This document shows, piece after piece, positions 1 to 6,716 of a stretch of DNA of 8,032 nt. A program made the translations under genes and the position numbers. Position 1 is the stretch's first letter. Each line of letters starts with the position of its first letter. Origin of the DNA: an uncultured Anaeromassilibacillus sp. (lineage in GTDB: Bacteria > Bacillota > Clostridia > Oscillospirales > Acutalibacteraceae); assembly GCA_945988865.1 (NCBI GenBank), contig CAMFTQ010000024.1, positions 1-8,032 of the forward strand. Reading direction: 5' to 3'. Under the pieces are notes generated by a model, which saw only the letters and a program-made list of their open reading frames with translations, made no database searches and was not told the origin of the DNA.

Positions 1-845
1 CAAGGACGCTGCTTTGTGCCGATAAGAGTAACCTTATCCTGAGGCTTCTTTGTAATCTCTGTGCCTACAACCTCGGTTTTCTGTAATTTGCCGTCAACAT
101 ATGTTTCCTGCTTAGTAATAGTCTTTTCGCCCTTTTTACCCTCTGACGATACTTTTGTTTCGCCTGTGTAAAGGTCTTTTGATTTCTTTTCTACACTTTT
201 AAAGTTTATAGCCTGTGTTGTTTTTACTTCTTTAACGGTAACACGCTTAACTGTGATGCTCATACCGTCTGTTACCATACTATCAGGGTCAGGACTTACA
301 ATATCCATATCGCTCAGGATTACACCGGCATTCTCGACAGCCTCTTTGACCGTAAGCTGTAAAACGGTGTGTGATGTTGTTTTGCCGTCAGCCGTAATAC
401 TGATCTTGCATTTCGGCGCAACCTTAATTACAGTGTCTTTATTTACCTCGCTGTCAAGTGACGGCTCTACACCGTCTGAATCTTTTGGTACAATCCCCGC
501 CTTTTCAAGCGCCTGTGCAACAGTTCCCTTAGCCATCTGTACTGTCTGCTCTGTACCGTTGTCAATAATCTTTACGTCAAACGCACGTAATACATTTATA
601 ATTGTTACGCCGTCTTCGTTTGTTCTTTCTGTTTCGTCATTCTCGCCGAGTGTTACGTTAGCCTCGGTAAGGATTTGCTCTGTAAAGATGCAAGAGGTAG
701 AAATTTCTGTAGCTTTTGCACCGTCTTTGATAATTGCCGTTCTTGAATACGCTGCAACGGAAACTACAGATGTTAAGAAAACCGATACCATTAAAACAAG
801 GGCGGTCAGCTTCTTATTGAACTGCAGGCTTTCTGTTTTAGCCAT
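1..845 (-). CDS. YabE-like secreted cell-wall protein (three DUF348 repeats plus G5 domain), partial: C-terminus beyond the left edge
   Basis: The frame is open from an ATG at 845-843 to the window edge (281 codons). An AAAGGAG box at 861-855 lies 9 nt upstream and supports the start. Residues 1-33 have a Lys pair (11-12) followed by a hydrophobic run, so this is a signal peptide or membrane anchor with a possible cleavage after Ala31/Ala32. Three repeats of the ubiquitin-like DUF348 type follow at about 36-86, 88-143 and 145-198; the second and third show the typical ending with a conserved ALEKAGI or AVENAGV segment. Residues about 201-278 are a G5 domain, ending in the typical TLIGTK-like strand. 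In YabE/Rpf-like proteins of Firmicutes this order is usually followed by a C-terminal 3D (lytic transglycosylase-like) domain, which would lie outside the window. The expected role is binding and remodelling of peptidoglycan outside the cell. The gene is divergent from pyk and has its own strong promoter and long leader. The domain assignment is firm; the enzymatic activity cannot be seen from this fragment. Confidence 0.87.
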   Translation of the reverse strand, partial: MAKTESLQFNKKLTALVLMVSVFLTSVVSVAAYSRTAIIKDGAKATEISTSCIFTEQILTEANVTLGENDETERTNEDGVTIINVLRAFDVKIIDNGTEQTVQMAKGTVAQALEKAGIVPKDSDGVEPSLDSEVNKDTVIKVAPKCKISITADGKTTSHTVLQLTVKEAVENAGVILSDMDIVSPDPDSMVTDGMSITVKRVTVKEVKTTQAINFKSVEKKSKDLYTGETKVSSEGKKGEKTITKQETYVDGKLQKTEVVGTEITKKPQDKVTLIGTKQRP

Positions 846-1007
846 AAGTTAGAACTCCTTTATTGTTTATTTTTGAATGTATATGTGCATTTTGCCGAAA
901 CAGGTCGTAAATCTCGTTCCAAAGTACATATAAATTCAAATGAAGCGGTAGGTTTGTGATGTTACGACAACCCCGTAAAATGCGATAAAATCGCACATCC
1001 AAGCTTC
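846..1007 (-). promoter_or_regulatory. Long, potentially structured 5' leader of the yabE-like gene
   Basis: The predicted transcript leader contains two nested pairings: 983-977 with 893-887 (GCAUUUU/AAAAUGC) and 968-962 with 910-904 (GUCGUAA/UUACGAC), enclosing a loop of 51 nt. A compact alternative hairpin, 995-990 with 986-981 and a 3-nt loop, uses bases 981-983 that the outer helix also needs, so the two are mutually exclusive. The ribosome binding site at 861-855 is outside both. I compared it from memory with the ydaO c-di-AMP riboswitch, often found before cell-wall hydrolase genes, and its conserved elements are not present. I do not recognise a known riboswitch class. The pairing is visible; the regulatory role is inference. 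Confidence 0.4.
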
Positions 1008-1013
1008 TGCGTT

Positions 1014-1042
1014 ATTATAGTCGCAGGTTCAAATAATGTCAA
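1014..1042 (-). promoter_or_regulatory. Sigma-A promoter of the yabE-like gene
   Basis: On the minus strand TTGACA (1042-1037) and TATAAT (1019-1014) are separated by exactly 17 nt, a perfect vegetative promoter. Transcription should start near 1007, giving an untranslated leader of about 160 nt before the ATG at 845. An upstream direct-repeat copy (1045-1088) abuts the -35 box. Confidence 0.82.
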
Positions 1043-1044
1043 AG

Positions 1045-1288
1045 TCAGATTTTATCAGCTTTTTGTGCAATATGAACAAGAAAAGCGGTGATTTTCCCAA
1101 AGAGAAAAAAGCAAAAGAGCGTTTTAATTCTATTTTAGAAAATTCAGCGGTCAAAAGGTAGAAAAACGCATATTACAGAGCATTTACCTTTGTTACAAAC
1201 CTGTAATATGTTTATGCGAGTATTTTTTTGATTATTACAGATATTCAGATTTTATGGGGTTTTTGGTGCAATACGCACATAAAATCGG
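1045..1288. repeat. Imperfect direct repeat, two copies of about 44 bp 200 bp apart
   Basis: Copies at 1045-1088 and 1245-1288 both begin TCAGATTTTAT, share TTTTTG and TGCAATA blocks in the middle, and end in a CGG after an A-rich stretch. About three quarters of positions match when one compensating indel pair is allowed. The left copy touches the yabE-like promoter; the right copy has no obvious promoter beside it. Confidence 0.45.
1169..1210. repeat. Perfect 10-bp inverted repeat with 22-nt loop
   Basis: CATATTACAG at 1169-1178 is the exact reverse complement of CTGTAATATG at 1201-1210. On the minus strand the stem is followed directly by CG and a short T-run, so it could be a weak terminator in that direction. 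On the plus strand the T-run comes 13 nt later, which is too far for a classical terminator. It may equally be an operator or a chance AT-rich dyad. Confidence 0.5.
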
Positions 1289-1497
1289 AATATATTGTGG
1301 TGGTATTGTTGGCGGTGACATATATATATTAAATTTACATAACACAAAAATTACAGCATATATACATTTTAAAGAGTTAAAATACCCTATTTGCGTTTTA
1401 AAATTCAAAAAATTTACAAATGTTTACTAACAGCGTTTTTTAAGCCTTTACCCTATAATAATAAGAAAAGATTTATTAAAATTTTACTCAAAGATTA

Positions 1498-1525
1498 TTG
1501 CAAAAATCCTATAATGTATTATAAT
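1498..1525 (+). promoter_or_regulatory. Probable sigma-A promoter of the pyk-rubredoxin operon
   Basis: TTGCAA (1498-1503) and TATAAT (1520-1525) are spaced by 16 nt, predicting a start near 1532 and a leader of about 78 nt. Other TATAAT hexamers at 1454, 1510 and 1556 have no good -35 partner. The choice is plausible but not unique in this very AT-rich stretch. Confidence 0.45.
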
Positions 1526-1609
1526 CTATATATAAATAAGATTAGACGGCTTGTATATAATCAGACGATAAAAATATAAAAAGAAGATGAAAACTCAAGG
1601 AGAATTGAT

Positions 1610-3043
1610 ATGAGAAAAACCAAAATTGTCTGCACGTTAGGGCCTGCCTGCGATGATGAGAGGACTCTTATCAGAATGATTGACGCCGGTATGAACGTGG
1701 CAAGAGTTAATATGTCGCACGGCACATACGAGGAGCAAAAGGAACGCTTTGACCGTGTAAAATCTGCAATAGCAAAAAGCGGAAAAACCGTTGCGCTTTT
1801 GCTTGATACAAAAGGTCCCGAGGTAAGAGTAGGTACGTTTGAAAACGGCTCTGTAGAGCTTGTCGAGGGACAGGAGTTCTCGCTGTATAAAACGCAGAAT
1901 ATCGGCAACAATGACGGCGTGAGCATTTCATACCCTCGTCTTGTAGAAATTTTCAGAAAAGATCCGACCTGCATCGGCAGAGAGCTTCTCATTGATGACG
2001 GCAAGATTTCTGTTATCTGCAAGGACGTTACAGAGGACGCTATTGTCTGCACTGTAAACAAGGGCGGTAAAATCTCTAACAGAAAAAGCATCAACATCCC
2101 CAACTACCATATCAGTATGCCCTTTATCAGCAAAAAGGACAGAGAGGACTTAGAGTTTGGCTTAAAGCAGGGCGTTGACTTTGTAGCGGCTTCGTTTGTA
2201 CGTTCAGCCGATGACGTTATCAAAATGCGTGACTTTATCGACAGCATCGGCTATGAACACGTAGAGATTATCGCAAAAATTGAAAATCAAAGCGGTGTTG
2301 ACGATATTGACAGAATTTTAGAGGTAGCAAACGGCATAATGGTAGCACGTGGCGATATGGGCGTAGAAATTCCGTTTATAAACCTGCCGTCAATCCAAAA
2401 GACTATCATCAAAAAGTGCGTAGCAGCCGGTAAATACGTTATTACGGCTACACAGATGCTTGAGAGTATGACAACCTCGCCAAGACCTACACGTGCCGAG
2501 ATAAGCGACGTTGCAAACGCTGTGTATGACGGTACAAGCGCCGTAATGCTGTCGGGCGAGTCTGCCGCAGGTAAATATCCTGTTGAGAGCGTTCAGGCAT
2601 TAAGCGACATATGCAGAGCCGCCGAAAAGGATAAGGAGTATTCCGTTTTAAAAATTCCGTATGATACAAATGACGGCGAGGTGCATATAAGAGAAACAAT
2701 ATGCAGATCTGCAAGGACTATAGCCGAAAGAATAAACGCAAAGGCTATTATAGTAGAAAGCGCAACAGGCAGAGTAGCAAGAAGTATGGCGCACTACAGA
2801 CCGAGCTGTCCGATTATCGCAGTAGTAACAAGCCACAAGGTATGCAACAAGATGAGCCTTATCTGGGGTGTTACGGCAGTTTACGGAGAAGAAAAGAAAA
2901 CAAGCGACGCTATTACACGGCAGGCTGTAGAAAAGGCGCTTGGCACAGGGCTTGTAAACAGAGGAGATACTGTTATAATTATTTCATCAAACAAAACAGT
3001 ACCTACAGCAGGCACAGATTCGCTTTATATCAGAATTGTATAA
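1610..3043 (+). CDS. pyk: Pyruvate kinase
   Basis: Catalyses the last step of glycolysis in the cytoplasm, phosphoenolpyruvate plus ADP to pyruvate plus ATP. The 477-residue length matches the standard form without the extra C-terminal PEP-utiliser-like domain found in Bacillus enzymes. The N-terminal barrel opens with TKIVCTLGPA (4-13) and NMSHG (34-38). DTKGPE at 66-71 keeps Thr67 and Glu71, the pair that marks potassium-dependent enzymes. The B domain spans about 72-165. The signature around IIAKIEN (220-226) supplies catalytic Lys223 and metal ligands Glu225 and Asp249 (in ARGDMG). The ATQMLESM and SGESAAGKYP segments complete the active site, and the C-terminal domain ends with TVPTAGTDSLYIRIV. 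An AAGGAG box at 1597-1602, 7 nt upstream, fixes the start. Rubredoxin follows 42 nt downstream with no terminator between, so the two are probably co-transcribed. Confidence 0.97.
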   Translation: MRKTKIVCTLGPACDDERTLIRMIDAGMNVARVNMSHGTYEEQKERFDRVKSAIAKSGKTVALLLDTKGPEVRVGTFENGSVELVEGQEFSLYKTQNIGNNDGVSISYPRLVEIFRKDPTCIGRELLIDDGKISVICKDVTEDAIVCTVNKGGKISNRKSINIPNYHISMPFISKKDREDLEFGLKQGVDFVAASFVRSADDVIKMRDFIDSIGYEHVEIIAKIENQSGVDDIDRILEVANGIMVARGDMGVEIPFINLPSIQKTIIKKCVAAGKYVITATQMLESMTTSPRPTRAEISDVANAVYDGTSAVMLSGESAAGKYPVESVQALSDICRAAEKDKEYSVLKIPYDTNDGEVHIRETICRSARTIAERINAKAIIVESATGRVARSMAHYRPSCPIIAVVTSHKVCNKMSLIWGVTAVYGEEKKTSDAITRQAVEKALGTGLVNRGDTVIIISSNKTVPTAGTDSLYIRIV

Positions 3044-3085
3044 TCTGATTAAATACACATATATTCTTAGAAAGAGGTGAAATAA

Positions 3086-3244
3086 ATGAAAAAGTATGTT
3101 TGCACAGTTTGCGGCTACGTTTATGACGAAGAAGCAGGCGATATGGCTATGGACATTACTCCCGGCACAAAGTGGGAGGATCTGCCCGATGATTTTGTTT
3201 GCCCGTTATGCGGCGTAGGCAAAGATGATTTTGAAGAGGAATAA
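3086..3244 (+). CDS. Rubredoxin
   Basis: A 52-residue one-iron electron-transfer protein. It has the two canonical CxxC ligand pairs, Cys6/Cys9 ([10 protein letters not shown]) and Cys39/Cys42 ([12 protein letters not shown]). Between them are the usual aromatic and proline positions ([14 protein letters not shown]) and the acidic C-terminus. Length and spacing match free-standing clostridial rubredoxins exactly. The start has an AGAGGTGA box at 3073-3080, 5 nt upstream. In anaerobes such proteins pass electrons from NAD(P)H:rubredoxin oxidoreductases to peroxide- or oxygen-detoxifying partners such as rubrerythrin or flavodiiron proteins; no partner is visible here. It lies 42 nt after pyk and just before a strong terminator, so it is likely read from the pyk promoter. 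Confidence 0.97.
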   Translation: MKKYVCTVCGYVYDEEAGDMAMDITPGTKWEDLPDDFVCPLCGVGKDDFEEE

Positions 3245-3270
3245 TTCAAATAAGTCTTAACCTAAAACAC

Positions 3271-3324
3271 AACAGGCTGTGTGATGCTCTTTGTAAGCTA
3301 TCACACAGCCTGTTTTTCTTTTAT
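3271..3324 (+). terminator. Strong intrinsic terminator after pyk-rubredoxin, possibly bidirectional
   Basis: A perfect 15-bp stem pairs 3271-3285 (AACAGGCTGTGTGAT) with 3300-3314, with a 14-nt loop, followed by a T-rich tract (TTTTTCTTTT). It ends the plus-strand operon. On the minus strand the stem is followed by GTGTTTTAGG, a weaker tract, so it may also stop transcription from the convergent rpe operon, whose last codon is at 3373. Confidence 0.93.
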
Positions 3325-3372
3325 TTTGAAAATTTCAGCTAAGATTTTTATTGTATTTTGTTTGTTTTATCT

Positions 3373-4023
3373 TTATCTGCACAACGCCTTCAGATTCGCT
3401 ATCGCCTGTGCGCTGTCGGGTGCTTTGAAAACAGATGTGCCTGCAACACACACATCTACTCCTGCGTCAAAGGCTTCTTTAATGTTGCTCTCGCCTACTC
3501 CGCCGTCTATTTCAAGCGTTATTTCTTTGTTGATTTTTTTAGCCTGCGCCTTGATTTTTCTTACCTTGTCAAGGTGCTGTGCCATAAATTTCTGACCGCC
3601 GAATCCCGGCTCTACCGTCATAACAAGCACCCAGTCGAGCATTTCAAGGTACGGAAAAACTGCCTCTGCCATTGTGTTTGGCTTTATCACTACGCCCGCC
3701 TTTATATTATGGCTTTTTATCTTTTCTATTGTTTCCTTAACGGGGGATTTTGATTCTATGTGAAAAGTGATAATATCTGCGCCGGCGTCTGCAAAATCGT
3801 CTATATATTTAAGTGGATTTGAAATCATCAGGTGAACGTCAAACGGTACGCTTGTATAGCCTCTTACCGCCTTTATTACAGGTGCGCCAAAGGTAAGGTT
3901 CGGCACAAAATCGCCGTCCATAACGTCAAGGTGCATATAGTCTGCGCCTGCTCGATCCATTCTTTCTATTTCACTGCCCATTACGGCAAAATCACACGAT
4001 AAAAGTGACGGTGCTATCTGCAT
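3373..4023 (-). CDS. rpe: Ribulose-phosphate 3-epimerase
   Basis: Interconverts ribulose 5-phosphate and xylulose 5-phosphate in the pentose phosphate pathway. The 216-residue TIM-barrel protein is full length for the family. Diagnostic segments are APSLLSCDF (4-12), HLDVMDGDFVPNLTFG (31-46), VHLMI (63-67), VEPGFGGQKF (137-146) and EIDGGV (171-176). His31, Asp33, His64 and Asp173 are the expected metal ligands, with Asp33 and Asp173 as the catalytic acid/base pair; the glycines at 142-143 and GTSVF at 195-199 bind phosphate. An AAGGGAG box lies 9 nt upstream (4039-4033). It is the last gene of a minus-strand cluster, 29 nt after the stop of the P-type ATPase-like gene. In many Firmicutes rpe instead sits beside the prpC-prkC-rsgA cluster, which is not seen here. 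Confidence 0.97.
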   Translation of the reverse strand: MQIAPSLLSCDFAVMGSEIERMDRAGADYMHLDVMDGDFVPNLTFGAPVIKAVRGYTSVPFDVHLMISNPLKYIDDFADAGADIITFHIESKSPVKETIEKIKSHNIKAGVVIKPNTMAEAVFPYLEMLDWVLVMTVEPGFGGQKFMAQHLDKVRKIKAQAKKINKEITLEIDGGVGESNIKEAFDAGVDVCVAGTSVFKAPDSAQAIANLKALCR

Positions 4024-4052
4024 ATTTTAAAACTCCCTTGTTATTCTGAAAT

Positions 4053-6686
4053 TTAACTTATACGAGGCTTTCTGATAAGCGAGGCTATGACAGTCGCCGC
4101 CGACCAGAACAGCGAAAATACAAAAATCTCTACCGACTGCACAACGGCTACGCCTGCATAAAGACAAATTAAAACTGCAATCACAATGCCAAAAATTACA
4201 GAGAGCGTCTGCACTGCAACGGCAAGAGAAATGCTCGCTTTAATTTTTATACAGCCTGAAACAGCATAAAGCAGTGACGATGCCTTGCCCGTTGTGCTTA
4301 GGTATGCCCTTGACTTGTCCGTTTCTTTATTGCAGGCTTCCTTGCACACGTTTCCAAGCCCTGTCGGAAGAATCCTTACACTTCTGTAAAATACACCGAA
4401 CTGCTCTGCAATCAGCTCACCCGTTATGTTACAGTCGGTAGTTGTGACTACAACGCTCAATCCGTTATCCTCGGCGTTCTGAAGCTCGTAAGCCATACGG
4501 ATATCGGGAATATATGTTGTAACAAGCATTGCAATAAGCTGACCTGCCTTTGCAAGGTACGTTATCTTCTTTCCGTCCAGTCTATACCTTTCTTCAAAAT
4601 CAGCTGACGGAGTATCTACCGAATACTTTTCAAGAAGCTCGTGGTTACCGAGCAATATTCTTTCGTTATTTACCCAGCCTACAAGTCCCATTGAGTCCTC
4701 ATACAACACGCTTTCCACGTGGGGCAGATTCTTTTTGCGGTCACGCAGTAAGGACGAAAAAACGCTCGCCATCGGACTGTCGCCTGCCTTTAATACCGCT
4801 GCCGCCGACAGAATATCGTCGTCTATTTTCTGCGTTACAAAGGTTTTGATACCGTCGAGCTTTATACATCCCTCGGGGTACAAATCACGTGCGTCTATCA
4901 TAACGGCACCACTGTCGCAAAACTGCTTGATTGACGGGTAGCCCGATATCATAGCTCCGTTTTTGAGCAGTTTTTTTGACAGAATTTTAAGCGGCAGATT
5001 GCACACAAGCATATTGCATACTGGAATACTCACCGCCGTAACAAGCGCAAATACAGAAATTGCTTCTGCAAAGGATTTAAATACAGCACCGTAAACTATG
5101 GCTATCAAAAGTGCCGACAGCGTGGTAAACGGAGCTAATTTGCCCGATACCTCCTCACTTTTGTCGGGAGCATACGACAGCTTTAAAAAGTTTGAGAGCA
5201 GCTTTGTTTTGTGCTGATACGCAATAATCGGCTTGCCTGCTACTGCACCGTTCATAATTTTTGAGGCTGTCTGCTCGTCGGTGTAAATTTTTGCGCTGTA
5301 TTTCTGCGACTTTGAGGCTACGTATTTAAAATTATCGTTTACTCTTTTTACCATAAGGTACTTGCCTAAGGTATTTGCAAAAAAGGCGACTATCACTATT
5401 ACCGAGTAAAGACTCAGTGCGCCCGAAAAGAATATATCAGACGTAAAAAGCGATACAACACTCTGCATAGCCGCACCTGTCGCCGCCACCGCAAGAGCTG
5501 TGTCGGAGTTGCCCCTGAGCTTAATAAGAGGACTTAATCCGCTGAAAACAGTAACTCTGCACGTGAAAATTGCGGCTGATACCAATATAAGATTTGCAAG
5601 CGAGCAAAGAACGGGAGCCGCCGGAATTGCAGAGTTTATTGCATACGGAGATACCCTGAGCATTACTGTCAGCACAACAGAGCAGATTACAATAATCCCC
5701 ATAACTACACTGCGTAAAAAAAGTCCTGCAAGGCTCGATTTGATTTCTGCCGATATGCTTTTTGCGTCCTGCTCCTTTTCGTAATCGTCAACGTCAACCG
5801 TCTTTTGCTTTTGCGCCTCTGCCTTGTAATCGTCGCTTTCGGCAGAGAAAAAATCAACCATTTTGCCGACAATTTTTTCGTTAATCGCTTTTACGTAGGT
5901 CTGTTCCTCTTTTTCATCTCTGACAGGTGTATTTGTTTTAGATATCGACGGGTCCTTTGACCGTACATATTGCTCATACTCGCTTGCTACCACCTGAGAG
6001 AATTTTCCTGCTTTAACATTTATCTTTTCTACTCTGCTGTCGTGAATATAGACAGGCACTTTTGAAATTACCGTCTTTGCAGATGGTATCGGCTTTTTAA
6101 TACCGAATTTTTCTTCAAACCTGCTTTTCGGTTTAGCTTCTTCCTGCGTTACCTCTTCTTCGCTTTTTTCCTCTGTATTTTCAGCCTGCGAAATGTCGAT
6201 GTCGATTACGTCCGACTCCTGCTCTGATGTGCCAAAATCAAGGTCGAGCTGTTTTATATCGTCAATTACCTCGCCCGAAATTTGGGTTCCCTGCTCGTAT
6301 TCGGGCGTAAGCGCTACGTCTATAACCTCTTCCTTTTCCTTTGGCTCTTCTTTTTGACGGTCTATATTTTCTTCGCCCGGCATATCGGGGCTGTCCATTA
6401 AAATTTCTGCCTTTATTGTTGCCGCTGTCTGCTCGTCTGCCATTGCATTTTTGTCAAGGTCATCATCAAGCGGATTTTTATTTGTATATCGTCTTTCTCT
6501 TGAGGTATTGCTGAAAATTTCGTCCATTTCGGGACGAGGCTTATATCTTGAGGCAACACGTGCCATTTCTGATTTTTCCTTACGCTGTCTTGCCTCTGCA
6601 AGAATTGATTCGACAAGCTCCTCGTCAAATTCGCTTATATTGTCTGAATATGAGCTTGCTTTTGTTTCGTCTTTTTTACCGTCCAT
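4053..6686 (-). CDS. Large membrane protein resembling a catalytically dead P1B-type (heavy-metal) ATPase with a long acidic N-terminal tail
   Basis: 877 residues. Residues 1-315 are hydrophilic, rich in Glu, Asp, Lys and Gln, and probably mostly disordered and cytoplasmic, with no metal-binding CxxC domain. Eight hydrophobic segments follow at about 322-343, 354-378, 395-415, 418-440, 518-537, 540-562, 817-842 and 845-870, the 4+2+2 order of P1B ATPases. The loop 441-517 is a shortened actuator region without TGES. The sixth segment has IPVC (554-557) where transporters have CPC. The large loop 563-816 aligns by eye with P and N domains, but DKTGT is DARDL (598-602), the HP dipeptide is SP (637-638), TGDN is TTDC (749-752), and GDGxND is absent. 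GN at 680-681 and the surrounding N-domain pattern remain. Transport by phosphorylation is therefore unlikely; a structural or regulatory role is inference. The start has GGTGA at 6695-6691 and AGGA further upstream. It lies 30 nt after rlmB and 29 nt before rpe. Confidence 0.75.
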   Translation of the reverse strand: MDGKKDETKASSYSDNISEFDEELVESILAEARQRKEKSEMARVASRYKPRPEMDEIFSNTSRERRYTNKNPLDDDLDKNAMADEQTAATIKAEILMDSPDMPGEENIDRQKEEPKEKEEVIDVALTPEYEQGTQISGEVIDDIKQLDLDFGTSEQESDVIDIDISQAENTEEKSEEEVTQEEAKPKSRFEEKFGIKKPIPSAKTVISKVPVYIHDSRVEKINVKAGKFSQVVASEYEQYVRSKDPSISKTNTPVRDEKEEQTYVKAINEKIVGKMVDFFSAESDDYKAEAQKQKTVDVDDYEKEQDAKSISAEIKSSLAGLFLRSVVMGIIVICSVVLTVMLRVSPYAINSAIPAAPVLCSLANLILVSAAIFTCRVTVFSGLSPLIKLRGNSDTALAVAATGAAMQSVVSLFTSDIFFSGALSLYSVIVIVAFFANTLGKYLMVKRVNDNFKYVASKSQKYSAKIYTDEQTASKIMNGAVAGKPIIAYQHKTKLLSNFLKLSYAPDKSEEVSGKLAPFTTLSALLIAIVYGAVFKSFAEAISVFALVTAVSIPVCNMLVCNLPLKILSKKLLKNGAMISGYPSIKQFCDSGAVMIDARDLYPEGCIKLDGIKTFVTQKIDDDILSAAAVLKAGDSPMASVFSSLLRDRKKNLPHVESVLYEDSMGLVGWVNNERILLGNHELLEKYSVDTPSADFEERYRLDGKKITYLAKAGQLIAMLVTTYIPDIRMAYELQNAEDNGLSVVVTTTDCNITGELIAEQFGVFYRSVRILPTGLGNVCKEACNKETDKSRAYLSTTGKASSLLYAVSGCIKIKASISLAVAVQTLSVIFGIVIAVLICLYAGVAVVQSVEIFVFSLFWSAATVIASLIRKPRIS

Positions 6687-6716
6687 TTTTTCACCGTCCT
6701 TTTCTGTTTAATTGTA

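Larger units (their letters stand above)
1043..1609. other. AT-rich intergenic region between yabE-like promoter and pyk
   Basis: No convincing gene is present over about 570 bp. Visible structure consists of an imperfect direct repeat (1045-1088 and 1245-1288), a 10-bp perfect inverted repeat (1169-1178 with 1201-1210), an odd-centred dyad TTTGTTACAAA inside that loop, long A/T tracts, and several TATAAT-like hexamers between 1454 and 1561. Short open frames at 1036-1161 (41 codons), 1254-1430 (58 codons) and 1391-1579 (62 codons, TTG start) lack good ribosome binding sites and are probably chance. Confidence 0.6.

Noticed and set aside
253..852. 199-codon plus-strand frame opposite the yabE-like gene
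   Set aside because: Antisense shadow: Ser/Thr/Val-rich translation, while the minus strand encodes clear DUF348 and G5 domains with a good ribosome binding site.
846..1007. c-di-AMP (ydaO/yuaA) riboswitch before the yabE-like gene
   Set aside because: Expected from gene context, but the conserved GGGTGAAT, AGTAGGG and GTCAGCTAACC-type segments are not found on the minus strand.
1036..1161. 41-codon ATG frame (begins MSKSDFISFL) on the plus strand
   Set aside because: Overlaps the -35 box of the opposite promoter, has only a weak AGG at a plausible distance and no clear promoter. Its composition is not absurd, so I keep it only as part of the direct-repeat finding.
1254..1430. 58-codon ATG frame on the plus strand
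   Set aside because: No ribosome binding site, AT-driven composition, and no family resemblance that I recognise.
1391..1579. 62-codon open frame on the plus strand before pyk
   Set aside because: Starts with TTG without a ribosome binding site, has an AT-driven Lys/Ile/Tyr/Asn composition, and overlaps the probable pyk promoter.
3026..3049. Small hairpin over the pyk stop codon (ATCAGA with TCTGAT)
   Set aside because: A short AT-rich stem with no following T-run; it does not look like a terminator and rubredoxin follows closely.
4053..6686. Functional heavy-metal exporting ATPase
   Set aside because: Overall layout fits, but DKTGT, TGES, CPC, HP and GDGxND are all absent or altered, so active transport by the P-type cycle is not supported.
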